64,000 bases of DNA from UBA967 sp044375555 (GTDB taxonomy: Bacteria > Verrucomicrobiota > Verrucomicrobiia > Chthoniobacterales > Terrimicrobiaceae): the NCBI GenBank assembly GCA_044375555.1, contig JBILML010000006.1, positions 1 through 64,000 of the forward strand, read 5' to 3'. Position numbers and translations under genes: made by a program. Under the pieces are notes generated by a model, which worked only from the letters and a program-made list of their open reading frames with translations, was not told the DNA's origin and made no database searches. Each line of letters begins with the position of its first letter. Positions within the stretch are counted from its first letter, which is position 1. Below, in pieces: positions 63,822 through 64,000 of the stretch.

Positions 63822-64000
63822 TCAGGTTGTAGGCGCATCGATCGGCCGTGTCATGCATTGTTCCGCGATCCAGGCCGAGGCGACGCTGATGAGCTGGCTG
63901 GAGGTTTCCACGCCCAGCTTGATTTTGATCCGCTCGCGGTGGGTATCCACGGTCTTGGAGCTGAGATTGAGTTGCTTGGCGATGATGCTCGAGGGGAATC
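63822..64000 (-). CDS. LuxR/NarL-type response regulator (C-terminal end, 5' beyond window)
   Basis: The last 58 codons enter from the right edge. SIIAKQLNLSSKTVDTHRE and KIKLGVETSSQLISVASAW form the LuxR-type helix-turn-helix. The receiver domain must be further right. It precedes the CheB-CheR-PAS gene by three bases, so the two are likely co-expressed. Confidence 0.85.
   Translation of the reverse strand, partial: FPSSIIAKQLNLSSKTVDTHRERIKIKLGVETSSQLISVASAWIAEQCMTRPIDAPTT

Overview
The window looks like chromosomal DNA of a GC-rich, diderm, chemoheterotrophic bacterium, most likely of the Verrucomicrobiota/Planctomycetota side of the tree. The diderm signs are BamA, a Skp-like chaperone, LpxD, periplasmic adaptors and ExbB/ExbD. 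The lineage is an inference from gene style: a fused SecDF, an FHA-MoxR fusion, many secreted TPR proteins, DUF4159, frequent GTG/TTG starts, weak Shine-Dalgarno sequences, and dispersed hairpin repeats between genes. No rRNA, tRNA, CRISPR array or complete transposase gene was seen.

Layout. 1-6.1 kb: a DUF4159 protein runs off the left edge, then a + strand run of secreted proteins ends in an FHA-MoxR ATPase. 6.3-13.2 kb (minus): an envelope cluster of a 968-residue TPR protein, a smaller secreted protein, ExbB, two ExbDs and a membrane-anchored VWA protein. 13.3-17.5 kb (+): IF-1, a short Hsp70 and a coiled-coil/TPR protein. 17.5-22.3 kb (minus): bamA-skp-lpxD and an ECF sigma factor. 22.4-26.3 kb: an AaeX/AaeA-like efflux operon that also encodes a K+-channel-like protein, divergent from an FUSC protein. 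26.3-30.5 kb (+): a response regulator-cyclase, then an ECF sigma operon. 30.5-31.3 kb: repeats and a gene remnant. 31.3-34.8 kb (minus): pyruvate dehydrogenase E1alpha-E1beta-E2. 35-38.6 kb (+): an amidotransferase, rplI-dnaB and aroK. 38.6-46.1 kb: gluQ, a FemAB-like acetyltransferase, an acidic protein, rlmN, and an NtrC-type regulator followed by a GT-C-like membrane protein with AT-hook-like motifs. 46.2-47.4 kb (+): a 128-residue kinase-like protein overlapping a PP2C phosphatase. 47.4-50.1 kb (minus): yajC-secDF. 50.2 kb: a secreted protein with a clan CD-like His/Cys pair.

50.9-55.9 kb is the clearest accessory region. It has a DUF1016 nuclease, a half-length HsdS, RhuM and DinD in one minus-strand run, without hsdM or hsdR. 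It is bracketed by two inverted copies of a ~215-bp composite repeat, and rhuM lies between 50-bp direct repeats that copy the start of dinD. 55.9-57.8 kb has nuoE-nuoF. 57.9-61.3 kb has transporters, an HAD phosphatase and small membrane proteins. 61.3-64 kb has a CheB-CheR-PAS fusion preceded by the end of a LuxR-type regulator that leaves the right edge.

The most promising leads are the minimal kinase/PP2C pair, the ExbB/ExbD cluster with a VWA protein in the TonB position, the repeat-bracketed restriction-accessory island with its excisable-looking rhuM cassette, and a small dispersed hairpin whose stem shows compensatory base changes.
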